A model generated the notes under the pieces. The model did no database searches, was not told where the DNA came from, and worked only from the letters and a program-made list of their open reading frames with translations. Both the position numbers and the translations under genes were made by a program. Below are positions 47,334-56,793 of a DNA stretch of 64,000 nt, in pieces; positions within the stretch are counted from its first letter, which is position 1, and each line of letters starts with the position of its first letter. This DNA comes from Xylophilus ampelinus (GTDB lineage: Bacteria; Pseudomonadota; Gammaproteobacteria; Burkholderiales; Burkholderiaceae_C): assembly GCF_003217575.1 (NCBI RefSeq), contig NZ_QJTC01000014.1:39692-103691 (forward strand). Reading direction: 5' to 3'.

Positions 47334-49274
47334 ATGACCGAACTTCGTAATACCGAGGCCGACCTCCACCGCTTCCGCCGACGGGTGATCGTGATCGCGC
47401 TGGTGGTGCTGGGGGCGTTCGGGCTGGTGCTGTCGCGGCTGGTGTACCTGCAGGTGACCCGGCACGAGGACCTTGCGGCGCAGGCCGAGAGCAACCGGAC
47501 GGCGGTGGTGCCGATCGTGCCGAACCGGGGGCTGATCCTCGACCGCAACGGTCTGGTGCTGGCGACCAACTATTCGGCCTACACGCTGGAAATCACGCCG
47601 TCGAAGGTGGGCGCGCTCGACGACACGATCGACGCGCTGGCCGAGATCGTCGAGATCACGCCGCGCGACCGGCGCCGCTTCAAGAAGCTGGTGGAGGAGT
47701 CGCGCAATTTCGAGTCGCTGCCGGTGCGCACCCGGCTCAGCGACGAAGAGGTGGCGCGCTTCGCGGTGCAGCGCTACCGATTGCCGGGCGTGGAGATCAA
47801 GGCGCGGCTGTTCCGCAACTATCCGTTCGGCGACCTGGGCGGCCATGTGGTGGGCTACATCGGCCGGATCAACCCGCGCGAGAAAGAGCGGCTCGACGAT
47901 TCGGAAGACGCCTCCAACTACCGCGGCACCGAAGTGATCGGCAAGCTGGGCGTCGAGCAGAGCTACGAACGCGAGCTGCACGGCACCACCGGCGTCGAGC
48001 AGATGGAGACATCGGCCGGCGGCCGCGCGGTGCGGCGGCTCTCCAGCCGGCCGGCCAGCCCCGGCCATTCGGTGGTGCTGACGATCGACATCAAGCTGCA
48101 GAAGATGGTCGAGGACCTGTTCGGCGACCGCCGCGGCGCGTTGGTGGCGATCGACCCGAAGACCGGCGAGGTGCTCGCCTTCGTCAGCAAGCCGACGTTC
48201 GACCCGAACCTCTTCGTCGACGGCATCGACCAGGAGAGCTGGGCGGCGCTCAACGAATCTCTCGACAAGCCGCTGCTCAACCGGGCGCTGCGCGGTACCT
48301 ACCCGCCGGGCTCCACCTACAAGCCGTTCATGGCGCTGGGCGCGCTGCAGACCGGCAAGCGCGGGCCGGGCGTGGTGGTCAACGACCCGGGCTTCTACAT
48401 GTTCGCCGGCCACCGCTTCGGCAGCCCGGAGGGCAACCTGGGCGGCGTCGACATGCAGCGGGCGATCCAGCTGTCGTCGAACGTGTACTTCTATTCGCTG
48501 GCCAACGAGATGGGCGTGGACATGATCCACGACTTCATGAAGCCGCTCGGTTTCGGCCAGATCACCGGCATCGACATCAACGGCGAGGTGCGCGGCGTGC
48601 TGCCCAGCACCGAGTGGAAGCGCAACACCTACAAGCGGCCCGAGCAGCGCAAGTGGTATGCCGGCGAGACGATCTCGCTCGGCATCGGCCAGGGCTACAA
48701 CGCGTTCACGATGCTGCAGCTGGCGCAGGCCACCGCGATCGTGGCCGACGGCGGCATCAAGCACCGGCCGCACCTGGTGCGCGCCACCAGGGACGCGGTC
48801 AGCAGCATCCTGACGCCGTTGGCGCAGCCGCCGGCGGTCGATCTGCAGATGAAGCCGTCGAACATCGCGGTGATCCGCAACGGACTGGTCAGCGTGGTCA
48901 CCAGCGGCACGGCGCGCGCGGTGTTCGCCGGGGCACCGTACCAGGCGGCCGGCAAGACCGGCACGGCCCAGGCGGTGACCATCGCGCAGAACACCAAGTA
49001 CAACGCTCGCGCGCTGGAGGAACACCAGCGCGACCACGCCCTGTTCATGGCCTTCGCGCCGGCCGACAACCCGAAGGTGGCGCTGGCGGTGATCGTCGAG
49101 AACGCGGGCTGGGGCGCCGGCGCCGCCGCCCCGATCGCGCGCCGGGTCTTCGACTACGTCCTGGCCGGCCAGTACCCGAGCGAGGAAGACATGGCCGCCA
49201 CCCGCATCGGCAAGGCCGGCGCCCCGATCGGCAAGCCGCGCCGCGTGGAGGACGTCGAGCTGGCCGCGCCGTGA
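47334..49274 (+). CDS. mrdA: Penicillin-binding protein 2 (elongation transpeptidase)
   Basis: A 646-residue class B PBP that cross-links peptidoglycan during rod elongation. A cytoplasmic N-terminus and one membrane helix (about 18-38) are followed by the dimerisation domain (VPNRGLILDRNG) and the transpeptidase domain with Ser327 in PPGSTYKP, SSN in QLSSNVYFY and KTG in AAGKTGTAQ. It follows mreBCD as expected. rodA, which usually comes next, is not in this window; a repeat and gene-poor DNA follow instead. Confidence 0.95.
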   Translation: MTELRNTEADLHRFRRRVIVIALVVLGAFGLVLSRLVYLQVTRHEDLAAQAESNRTAVVPIVPNRGLILDRNGLVLATNYSAYTLEITPSKVGALDDTIDALAEIVEITPRDRRRFKKLVEESRNFESLPVRTRLSDEEVARFAVQRYRLPGVEIKARLFRNYPFGDLGGHVVGYIGRINPREKERLDDSEDASNYRGTEVIGKLGVEQSYERELHGTTGVEQMETSAGGRAVRRLSSRPASPGHSVVLTIDIKLQKMVEDLFGDRRGALVAIDPKTGEVLAFVSKPTFDPNLFVDGIDQESWAALNESLDKPLLNRALRGTYPPGSTYKPFMALGALQTGKRGPGVVVNDPGFYMFAGHRFGSPEGNLGGVDMQRAIQLSSNVYFYSLANEMGVDMIHDFMKPLGFGQITGIDINGEVRGVLPSTEWKRNTYKRPEQRKWYAGETISLGIGQGYNAFTMLQLAQATAIVADGGIKHRPHLVRATRDAVSSILTPLAQPPAVDLQMKPSNIAVIRNGLVSVVTSGTARAVFAGAPYQAAGKTGTAQAVTIAQNTKYNARALEEHQRDHALFMAFAPADNPKVALAVIVENAGWGAGAAAPIARRVFDYVLAGQYPSEEDMAATRIGKAGAPIGKPRRVEDVELAAP

Positions 49275-49314
49275 CGTGCCGCAGGCCTCGGCACGGCTTC
49301 GGTCATCGGATGGA

Positions 49315-49370
49315 TGCTATGAAATATATAGCTGGTGGTCGGCGTCGTGCAACGGCTTGAGGCCCAAAAC
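49315..49370 (+). repeat. Dispersed TGCTAT...ATAGCT repeat, copy 6
   Basis: TGCTATGAAATATATAGCTG is followed by GTGGTCGGCGTCGTGCAACG and GGCTTGAGGCCC. It sits about 40 bases after the mrdA stop and is very similar to copy 2. Confidence 0.7.
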
Positions 49371-49396
49371 GCTCTGAATTCTGCCGTCGCCAGGCC

Positions 49397-49430
49397 AAAA
49401 AAAAGCGCCGGACCACATGGTCACGGCGCT
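49397..49430 (-). terminator. Rho-independent terminator, leftward
   Basis: On the minus strand AGCGCCG (49430-49424) pairs with CGGCGCT (49410-49404), with an inner GACC/GGTC stem, followed immediately by eight T (49404-49397). There is no T run on the plus strand, so it ends leftward transcription only. Confidence 0.8.
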
Positions 49431-49560
49431 GTGAGAAATGCCACGCATCTCATGGAGGATGCTTCGGGCCTTGTTCTGGTTCTGTTCGGTCTGGTGTCTG
49501 TCTCCTCGGCCCCCGCCCCAACAGGTCCCCGGGGGCCTGTTGGCGAGTGGCCTCAATGTA
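49397..49560 (-). ncRNA. Candidate structured small RNA (unclassified)
   Basis: Read leftwards, three stem-loops follow one another. CCAACAGG pairs with CCTGTTGG (49518-49543), a TGAGATGC/GCATTTCTCA hairpin lies at about 49432-49452, and a terminator hairpin with a run of eight T ends near 49397. No protein gene on the minus strand lies upstream to use this terminator. The 5' end is not determined. It does not carry the conserved cores of 4.5S RNA, 6S RNA, RNase P RNA or tmRNA that I know. The gap 49275-49747 has no protein gene. Confidence 0.4.
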
Positions 49561-49747
49561 GTGCCTTGCACCACCCTGGCGCATAGGGCTTACCCGCGCT
49601 TGGTGCATGGCCGGCCCGCCGCAAGACCGCACGGCGTGCGCAGGAACAGTCTGCGGCCGGGCGACGGGCGCGGTGGCTCGGCAGAATCGGCCCGCAGCGC
49701 CCGTGCCGACCTGTCGCCGGCCACACGCACTCCGAGGAGCAGACCGC

Positions 49748-50368
49748 TTGACCGCCACCACCGTCGATTACTTTTTCTCGCCCCAAAGTCCGTGGGCCTA
49801 CCTGGGCCACGATCGCCTCGTCGCCCTGGCCGCGCAGGCCGGCGCCACGGTGCGGCTGCTGCCGGTCGACCTGGGCCACGTGTTCCCGGTCTCGGGCGGC
49901 GTGCCGCTCGGCAAGCGGGCGCCGCAACGCCAAGCCTACCGGCTGGTGGAGCTGCAGCGCTTCGCCCGGTACCTGGGCCTGCCGCTGGTGCCGCAGCCCA
50001 CCTTCTTTCCGGTGTCGGGCGACGACGCGGCCCGGCTGCTGATCGCGGTCGACCACCACGACGGCACCGCCGCCGCGCTGCGCCTGGCCGGCGCGGTCTT
50101 CGCCGCGGTCTGGGCCCGGCAGCGCAACATCGCCGACCCGAAGGTGCTGGAGGCCTTGCTGGACGAGACCGGACTGCCGGCCGCGCGCTACGAGCAGTCG
50201 CACAGCCAGGCCGTGCACGAGCGCTACGAGGCCAACACCGAGGAGGCGATCGCCGCCGGCATCTTCGGCGCGCCGAGCTACGTGGTCGGCGGCGAGATTT
50301 TCTGGGGCCAGGACCGGCTCGATTTCCTGCAGCGCAAGCTGCAATCCACATCCCTTCAAGGAGCATGA
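49748..50368 (+). CDS. DsbA-fold 2-hydroxychromene-2-carboxylate isomerase family protein
   Basis: A 206-residue kappa-class GST/DsbA-like protein. TVDYFFSPQSPWAYLGHDRL places Ser/Pro at the usual active-site loop, and C-terminal GIFGAPSYVVGGEIFWGQDR is the family end motif. Relatives isomerise 2-hydroxychromene-2-carboxylate in naphthalene degradation, but most homologues are uncharacterised. The start is TTG 49748 with GAGGAG 9 bases upstream. The next gene begins 6 bases after the stop. Confidence 0.85.
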   Translation: MTATTVDYFFSPQSPWAYLGHDRLVALAAQAGATVRLLPVDLGHVFPVSGGVPLGKRAPQRQAYRLVELQRFARYLGLPLVPQPTFFPVSGDDAARLLIAVDHHDGTAAALRLAGAVFAAVWARQRNIADPKVLEALLDETGLPAARYEQSHSQAVHERYEANTEEAIAAGIFGAPSYVVGGEIFWGQDRLDFLQRKLQSTSLQGA

Positions 50369-50373
50369 CACCC

Positions 50374-51060
50374 ATGGGTTCTTCCACCGTTCAACTCACC
50401 GCCGCCGACGGCTTCCAGTTCCCCGCCTACGTGGCCGAGCCCACCGGCACGCCCAGGGGCGCGATCGTGGTGCTGCAGGAGATCTTCGGCGTCAACTCGC
50501 ACATCCGCGCGGTGGCCGACGGCTACGCCGCGCGGGGCTACCTGGCCGTGGCACCGGCCATCTTCCACCGGGTGCGCCAGGGCGTGGAGCTGGGCTACAC
50601 CGAGGCCGACATGAAGGCCGGCATGGAACTGAAGGCGGCGGTCGAGGCGTTGCCCGCGCCCGGCGCGCTGCAGGACGTCCAGGCCGCCGTGCTGTATGCG
50701 GCCAAGGCGGGCACGGTCGGCATCGTCGGCTACTGCTGGGGTGGCCTGCTGGTGTGGCGCGCGGCCGAGCTGGTGCAGGGCCTGTCGGCCGCGGTGGTGT
50801 ACTACGGCGGCGGCGCGACCAGCCCCGAGGAGATCGCCCGCACGCCGCGCACCCCGGTGCTGGCGCATTTCGGCGAGAAGGACCACTACATCTCGCTGCC
50901 GAGCGTCGAGGCCTTCAAGGCGGCCCATGCGGACGTCGAGGTGCACGTGTACCCGGCCGACCACGGCTTCAACTGCGACCAGCGCGGCTCCTACGACGCG
51001 CCCGCGGCGAGGCAGGCGCTGGAGCGCACGCTGGCGTTCTTCGCGCGGCACGTCGGCTGA
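50374..51060 (+). CDS. Dienelactone hydrolase family protein
   Basis: A 228-residue alpha/beta hydrolase. Cys121 in GYCWGG is the nucleophile, with Asp in FGEKDHY and His in DHGFNCD completing the Cys-Asp-His triad of dienelactone hydrolases, which act in the chlorocatechol branch of ring degradation. Without other pathway genes here the substrate is unknown. AAGGAG sits 10 bases before ATG 50374, better placed than for ATG 50365. Co-transcribed with the isomerase-like gene. Confidence 0.87.
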   Translation: MGSSTVQLTAADGFQFPAYVAEPTGTPRGAIVVLQEIFGVNSHIRAVADGYAARGYLAVAPAIFHRVRQGVELGYTEADMKAGMELKAAVEALPAPGALQDVQAAVLYAAKAGTVGIVGYCWGGLLVWRAAELVQGLSAAVVYYGGGATSPEEIARTPRTPVLAHFGEKDHYISLPSVEAFKAAHADVEVHVYPADHGFNCDQRGSYDAPAARQALERTLAFFARHVG

Positions 51061-51168
51061 CCCACGGGGCCGGTCCGCACGAATGCGGGCGGGGCCTGCC
51101 CCGCCTTCTCCACGGGCCTCGCAGCGCAGCGCAGCCGCAGCGCGCCCGGCGCCACGGCGCGCCCGCTC

Positions 51169-52170
51169 TCAGGGCCGAGGCGTGCGTTCCAGCGGCTTGC
51201 ACGGCTCCGGCTGCGCGATCGCATCGATCATCGTCGACGCCCGGCGCGCCGACGCCTGGGTCCGCTGGACCAGCCGGTCGGCCTCGCGCTGGTGGGCCTC
51301 GCCGCCGCCCGTATGGCCGACGGGCGCGCCGATCAGCTGTTTGATCTCGCGGCCCGCCTCGGCGCTGCGCAGCGCCAGGCTGTGGGCCTCGCCGGCCAGG
51401 CGGGAGAGGCTGCCGCCGCACACGTCGTTCTGCCGCACCACCTGCATGGCAGCATGCCGCGCCAGTTGCTCGGTCTGCAGGACGATGCCGTCCATCAGCC
51501 CCGCGGCATCGAGCACCCGCCGGGCCGAGAGGGGTTCCGACAGCGCATGGGCGGCCTGTGCCACGGTGGCCCCGGGCGTGCCGGCCGCCACGGAGCCCGG
51601 TGGCATGTCGGCGGGCACCGACAGGGACGGCACCGCGGCAGGAGCGGTGGCCGGCATCAGACGCTGCAGTGCCCGGAACTCCTGCTGTCGCGCGCGGGCC
51701 GCATGCACCCGGTCGGTGATGTCGGCCGCGTAGGCCACCACCCGGCGCACCCGGCCCCCGGCATCGACCACCGGACTGTACTGCGCCTGGAACCAGGCGC
51801 GGCTGCCGTCGGCGGTGGTGAAGTACAGGCAGTCGACGCTGGCCTCGCCGCGCAGGATCGCCCACCACAGGGTGTCGGGATCGGCGCCGGCGGTGTCCTG
51901 CGGGTCGAGCAGGGTCCGGTAGAGCCGGCCGTTGAGCTGCGCCGGGCCCAGGCGCAGGCGCTGCTGCAGTGTCGCGTCGGTCTCCACCACCCGGCCGTCG
52001 GCGTCGAAGGCCAGGATCGCCTGGTGCTGGTAGAGGGTCTCCAGTTGCCGGTAGGCGCCCGGCAGCCGGCGCAGGGCCGACAGGCGCGAGAGGGTCGAAA
52101 GAAGTCGGGCTGGTATCACGGCAGGCTTTCGGGAAAGCGGGCAGGTCGCCGCTGCCATGTCTACGCACAT
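51169..52170 (-). CDS. PAS-domain protein with chemoreceptor-like C-terminal segment
   Basis: A 333-residue soluble protein. One PAS domain (about 45-155: LAFDADGRVVETD ... YAADITDRV) is followed by a Pro/Ala linker and a helical segment. That segment contains LAGEAHSLALRSAEAGREIKQLI, clearly related to the chemoreceptor signalling hairpin. It lacks membrane helices, HAMP and most of the usual signalling domain. It may be a shortened Aer-like sensor or a decayed receptor. The start is uncertain (ATG 52170, 52158 or TTG 52176). Confidence 0.6.
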   Translation of the reverse strand: MCVDMAAATCPLSRKPAVIPARLLSTLSRLSALRRLPGAYRQLETLYQHQAILAFDADGRVVETDATLQQRLRLGPAQLNGRLYRTLLDPQDTAGADPDTLWWAILRGEASVDCLYFTTADGSRAWFQAQYSPVVDAGGRVRRVVAYAADITDRVHAARARQQEFRALQRLMPATAPAAVPSLSVPADMPPGSVAAGTPGATVAQAAHALSEPLSARRVLDAAGLMDGIVLQTEQLARHAAMQVVRQNDVCGGSLSRLAGEAHSLALRSAEAGREIKQLIGAPVGHTGGGEAHQREADRLVQRTQASARRASTMIDAIAQPEPCKPLERTPRP

Positions 52171-52202
52171 TCGCAAAGCCCGGATGCAATTCTGCGGATT
52201 TT

Positions 52203-53096
52203 TTATGCCGAGGCACTTCCCCAGGTCTCTTCCAGGTGGGTCAGCAGCGCCCGCATGGCCGCGCTGTTGTGCCGGCGCTGCGAATAGGCGGCGTAGAGCC
52301 AGACGTCCTGCTGCGAATGCTGCTCCAGCACCTGTTCCAACGTGCCCGCCTCCAGCTGCGGCTGCAGGATGAGCCGTGGCAAACAGACCACGCCCAAGCC
52401 CCGCAGCGCGACCGAGATCAGCGGCGCCGCATCGGTCGCCTCCAGCCGGCTGCGCAACGCGACGGTGTGCGGCTGGCCATTCACCTGGAAGCGCCAGTAG
52501 GGCTGGGCACTCTGCAGCGAGTAGTTGAGCGCGTCGTGGCGGGCGAGGTCGTCTGGATGTTCCGGCCGGCCGTGCCGGTCCCAGTAGGCGGGCGTGGCGC
52601 AGACGCAGAACTCCACCTGCCGCAGTCGGCGCACGATCAGGTTGCTGTCGTCGATCGTGCCGACCCGCAGCGCCACGTCGATGCCCAGCTCGACCAGGTC
52701 GACCATCCGGTTGCTCAGGTGCAGGCTGAGGGTGACCGCCGGGTAACGCTGCATGAAGCTGCTCAACACGTGCGGCAGCGAGGTGGCCCCCAGCCCGTGC
52801 GGTGCCGACAGCCGCAGCCGGCCACCGGGCTGCTCGGCCCGCTCGCTCAGCTCGTTCTGGGTGATGGTCATCATCTCGATGAGCGGTGCGCTGCGCTCCA
52901 GCAGCAGGGCGCCGGCATCGGTCAGGCTGACGGTGCGGGTCGAGCGGTTGAGCAGCCGCACCTTCAGCCGGGATTCCAGCTCGGCCACGTACTTGCTGAC
53001 GCTGGCCTTGGAAAGCGCCAGCGGCACCGCGGCCTTCGAGAAGCTGCCGCGCAGCGCCACCTCGCGAAACGCTCGGATCAGGTCGAGAGAGTCCAT
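52203..53096 (-). CDS. LysR-family transcriptional regulator
   Basis: A 297-residue LTTR. The DNA-binding domain (FREVALRGSFSKAAVPLALSKASVSKYVAELE) is followed by the substrate-binding domain with RLRLSAPHGLGATSLP and IDVALRVGTIDDSNLIVRR, the subgroup often acting on neighbouring oxidoreductases. Upstream (53097-53385) is AT-rich, gene-free DNA before the small secreted protein gene, which is a possible target. Ligand unknown. Confidence 0.9.
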   Translation of the reverse strand: MDSLDLIRAFREVALRGSFSKAAVPLALSKASVSKYVAELESRLKVRLLNRSTRTVSLTDAGALLLERSAPLIEMMTITQNELSERAEQPGGRLRLSAPHGLGATSLPHVLSSFMQRYPAVTLSLHLSNRMVDLVELGIDVALRVGTIDDSNLIVRRLRQVEFCVCATPAYWDRHGRPEHPDDLARHDALNYSLQSAQPYWRFQVNGQPHTVALRSRLEATDAAPLISVALRGLGVVCLPRLILQPQLEAGTLEQVLEQHSQQDVWLYAAYSQRRHNSAAMRALLTHLEETWGSASA

Positions 53097-53385
53097 TGTT
53101 TCAATATGTGAAACCCTGCAGGCGGGCGTATGAGTTTGTGGCCTTGTAGGACTCGGCTTACGATAATAGTTTAGACACGAAATTTAATCTGGAACCAAAT
53201 GCACGACATCGTCATTGATTCGAATTACGAAACAGTGTGATTCTATCCGTGGGCATTGAAGGATGAAGCTTCGGCCTAAGCTCATGTTTCTGCCCGGTGC
53301 AACAGATGCGAACCCGAAGTCCCCAGCGGACCGAGGGCGCCCCAGTGCCCCGGGTTGGTTTGAAACTCACAATAAGGAAATCAGC

Positions 53386-53709
53386 ATGAACGCATCCCGA
53401 CTCCTCGCTATCGCAGCTTTCGCCGCCACCGCTTCCCTCGGCGCCCACGCAGCTCCGATGGGCGAAGGCGACACCCGGTCGCCTTACGCCGCCCAGGCAC
53501 CGATGGCGCTGGTCGCCCCGGCCGGCTATACCATCAACAAAATCGCTACCGGTGCCGTGCGCCCCGTGGCCACCGCCGGTGAAGGCGACCAGCGCTCGCC
53601 GTACGCCGTGCGCATCGAATCGACCACCGACCGTGCTTCGGTGAACGCGCAGGCTCGCGAAGCCGTCCGCCTGGGCCAGGTCGCTCATGGCGAAGCCGGC
53701 TACATGTAA
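53386..53709 (+). CDS. Small secreted protein with duplicated EGDxRSPYA motif
   Basis: A 107-residue protein with a signal peptide ending near AHAAP (residue 24). The mature part holds two copies of EGD-(T/Q)-RSPYA, about 38 residues apart, and no cysteines. It resembles the short DUF4148-type exported proteins of Burkholderiales, whose function is unknown. AAGGAA precedes the ATG and a strong terminator follows (53755-53790), so it is probably an independent, well-expressed gene. Confidence 0.65.
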   Translation: MNASRLLAIAAFAATASLGAHAAPMGEGDTRSPYAAQAPMALVAPAGYTINKIATGAVRPVATAGEGDQRSPYAVRIESTTDRASVNAQAREAVRLGQVAHGEAGYM

Positions 53710-53754
53710 GACCGCGGCAGGCCGGCGACCCCGCCGCCTGCGCACGGACTGCAC

Positions 53755-53790
53755 GCAAAAAGCCGACACCTTCGGGTGTCGGCTTTTTGC
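53755..53790 (+). terminator. Bidirectional Rho-independent terminator
   Basis: GCAAAAAGCCGACACC, a TTCG tetraloop and GGTGTCGGCTTTTTGC form a perfect 16-bp stem with A and T tracts at the two sides. It ends the small secreted protein gene and can also end leftward transcripts. Confidence 0.92.
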
Positions 53791-53828
53791 CTTTCGCGGC
53801 CGGTGCATGCGGCCCCGAAAGACAGCGG

Positions 53829-54968
53829 TCAGCGGCTCGGCCGCGCTAGGTATTTCTTGCGCCAGAACCAGCCGATCAGCACGACGGCGATCACCGCCAT
53901 CGTGCCCATCGCCCACCAGAAGCCGTCCTGCTTGTGGGTCAGCGGGATCACCTCGAAATTCATCCCGAAGATGCCGGCGATCAGGTTCAGGGGCAGGAAG
54001 ATGGCGGTGAGCGTGGTCAGCACCCGCATGATGTCGTTGGTGCGGTTGCCCTGCAGGCTGAAATGCATCTGCACCGTGGTCTCGGCGGTCTGCTCCATCC
54101 GCCGCACGTGGTGCACCACCCGCTCGATGTGCTCCAGCACGTCGCGGCTGCGCACCTGCAGCAGGTCGCGCTCGCGTTGGGCGGCGACGGTAGCGGGCTC
54201 GGGCCAGGCCTCCAGCGCGTCGATCCAGTCCTGCACCGCGGCGCGCTGGTCCTCGCAGATCTCGTCGAGCTGGTGCAGCGCCAGCCGGGCGTCGAGCAAT
54301 GCGCTCCAGTCGATGAAGCGGCTGTGCGGCTGCAGCAGCTGGTTCTGCCAGAGGTCGAGGCCCCGTGTCAGGTCGCGCCGCAGCTCCAGGTAGCCGTCGA
54401 CGACCAGGTTGACGATGCGCAGCATCAGGTCGGCCGGGCTGGCCGGCTGGCGCGCGCCGGTGGTCCGCGTCTCGCTCCCGTGGCCGGCCAGGAGGCGCAG
54501 GGCGTAGGCGTCGCGTACCGCGCAGTCCTCGGGATGCACTGTCAGCAGCACCTGGTCGAAGATGGCGAAGCCGATAGGCCGGGTATCGACCCGGCGCAGG
54601 GCGGCCGGCGGCGCGGCGGCGGCGCCCGCATCAGTGCCGGGAGCGGCGGCCGCGGACGCCGGCGTGGCGCCCGGGCCGTCCGCCTGCGCCGCCGCCCCGT
54701 GCTGGGTGGCCAGCCGTCGGAACACCAGCAGGTCGTACTGCGAGGTGTAGTCGTAGTGCGAGGGCAGCTGGGCGTTCAGCAGGTCGGACACGTGCAGCTC
54801 GACCAGCTGCACCCCGGCGACAGCCAGGAGCGCCGCCTGGACCTGTGCCTGCCCGGCGGAGAACTCCGACCGGCTGCAGGCGATCCAGTAGAAGCCCTGC
54901 GGCGAGGGCGCGGCGGGCAGGCGGTCGGTTTCGGCGACGCGGCCGCCGTGCAGTTCGAAGATGCGCAT
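53829..54968 (-). CDS. corA: CorA-family divalent metal transporter
   Basis: A 379-residue protein with a large cytoplasmic N-terminal domain, a long stalk helix and two C-terminal membrane helices. The hallmark GMN follows helix 1 (LNLIAGIFGMNFEV). It resembles CorA/ZntB transporters for Mg2+, Co2+ or Zn2+; the ion is not determined. An Ala/Pro/Gly-rich insertion (about residues 95-125) interrupts the N-terminal domain. ATG 54968 gives the natural N-terminus. Confidence 0.85.
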   Translation of the reverse strand: MRIFELHGGRVAETDRLPAAPSPQGFYWIACSRSEFSAGQAQVQAALLAVAGVQLVELHVSDLLNAQLPSHYDYTSQYDLLVFRRLATQHGAAAQADGPGATPASAAAAPGTDAGAAAAPPAALRRVDTRPIGFAIFDQVLLTVHPEDCAVRDAYALRLLAGHGSETRTTGARQPASPADLMLRIVNLVVDGYLELRRDLTRGLDLWQNQLLQPHSRFIDWSALLDARLALHQLDEICEDQRAAVQDWIDALEAWPEPATVAAQRERDLLQVRSRDVLEHIERVVHHVRRMEQTAETTVQMHFSLQGNRTNDIMRVLTTLTAIFLPLNLIAGIFGMNFEVIPLTHKQDGFWWAMGTMAVIAVVLIGWFWRKKYLARPSR

Positions 54969-55001
54969 GGAAAGACCGGCTGGCCGGCCCGGGTGCTTAT
55001 G

Positions 55002-56180
<1,179 letters not shown>

Positions 56181-56265
56181 TTACATTTCTTTCCGGGCGA
56201 CAAGGTCGTCCCCCGCTTTTCCTCCCTGAGCGGGTATCTCGCGCCTGCGGGCCCGAGGTTTATCC

Positions 56266-56292
56266 AACCCGGCCTTGTGCCGGGTTTTTTTT
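56266..56292 (+). terminator. Orphan Rho-independent terminator
   Basis: AACCCGGC (56266-56273) pairs with GCCGGGTT (56279-56286), loop CTTGT, followed by a T run to 56292. It terminates rightward transcription, yet the nearest upstream rightward gene ends at 53709 and has its own terminator. A small RNA starting within about 56060-56250 is the simplest explanation. Confidence 0.85.
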
Positions 56293-56352
56293 GGGGTCCG
56301 TTTCCGCCTCCACCCGCGGCGGACCCGGCCGGTGCGGTCCTACACTCGGGCC

Positions 56353-56790
56353 ATGCTCTGGGTCAAATCGCTGCACATCGTCTTCGTCGCCAGCTGGTTC
56401 GCCGGCTTGTTCTACCTGCCCCGCATCTTCGTGAACCTGGCCCAGGTGCCGGCCGGCTCCGACGCCGAGCGCGACCGGCTGCTGCTGATGGCCCGCAAGC
56501 TGATGCGCTTCACCACCGTTCTGGCGGTGCCGGCCCTGGTCTTCGGTCTGTGGCTCTTCCTGGGCTACGGCATCGGCCGCGGTCCGGCGTCGGAGGGCAA
56601 CGGCTGGATGCACGCCAAGCTCTTCGTCGTGCTGCTGGCCCTCGGTTACCACCATGCCTGCGGATCGCTGCTGCGCAAGTTCGTGGCCGGGCGCAACCGG
56701 CACAGCCATGTCTGGTACCGCTGGTTCAACGAAGTGCCGGTGGTGCTCTTGCTGGCGACGGTCGTGCTGGTGGTCGTCAAGCCTTTCTAG
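56353..56790 (+). CDS. hemJ: Protoporphyrinogen IX oxidase, HemJ family
   Basis: A 145-residue membrane protein with four helices. MLWVKSLHIVFVASWFAGLF, with the conserved His8, is the HemJ/UPF0093 start; GWMHAKLFVVLLALGYHH and RWFNEVPVVLLLATVVLVVV follow. HemJ oxidises protoporphyrinogen IX to protoporphyrin IX. Its position next to hemB supports the haem role. ATG 56353 fits exactly. Confidence 0.9.
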   Translation: MLWVKSLHIVFVASWFAGLFYLPRIFVNLAQVPAGSDAERDRLLLMARKLMRFTTVLAVPALVFGLWLFLGYGIGRGPASEGNGWMHAKLFVVLLALGYHHACGSLLRKFVAGRNRHSHVWYRWFNEVPVVLLLATVVLVVVKPF

Positions 56791-56793
56791 AGC

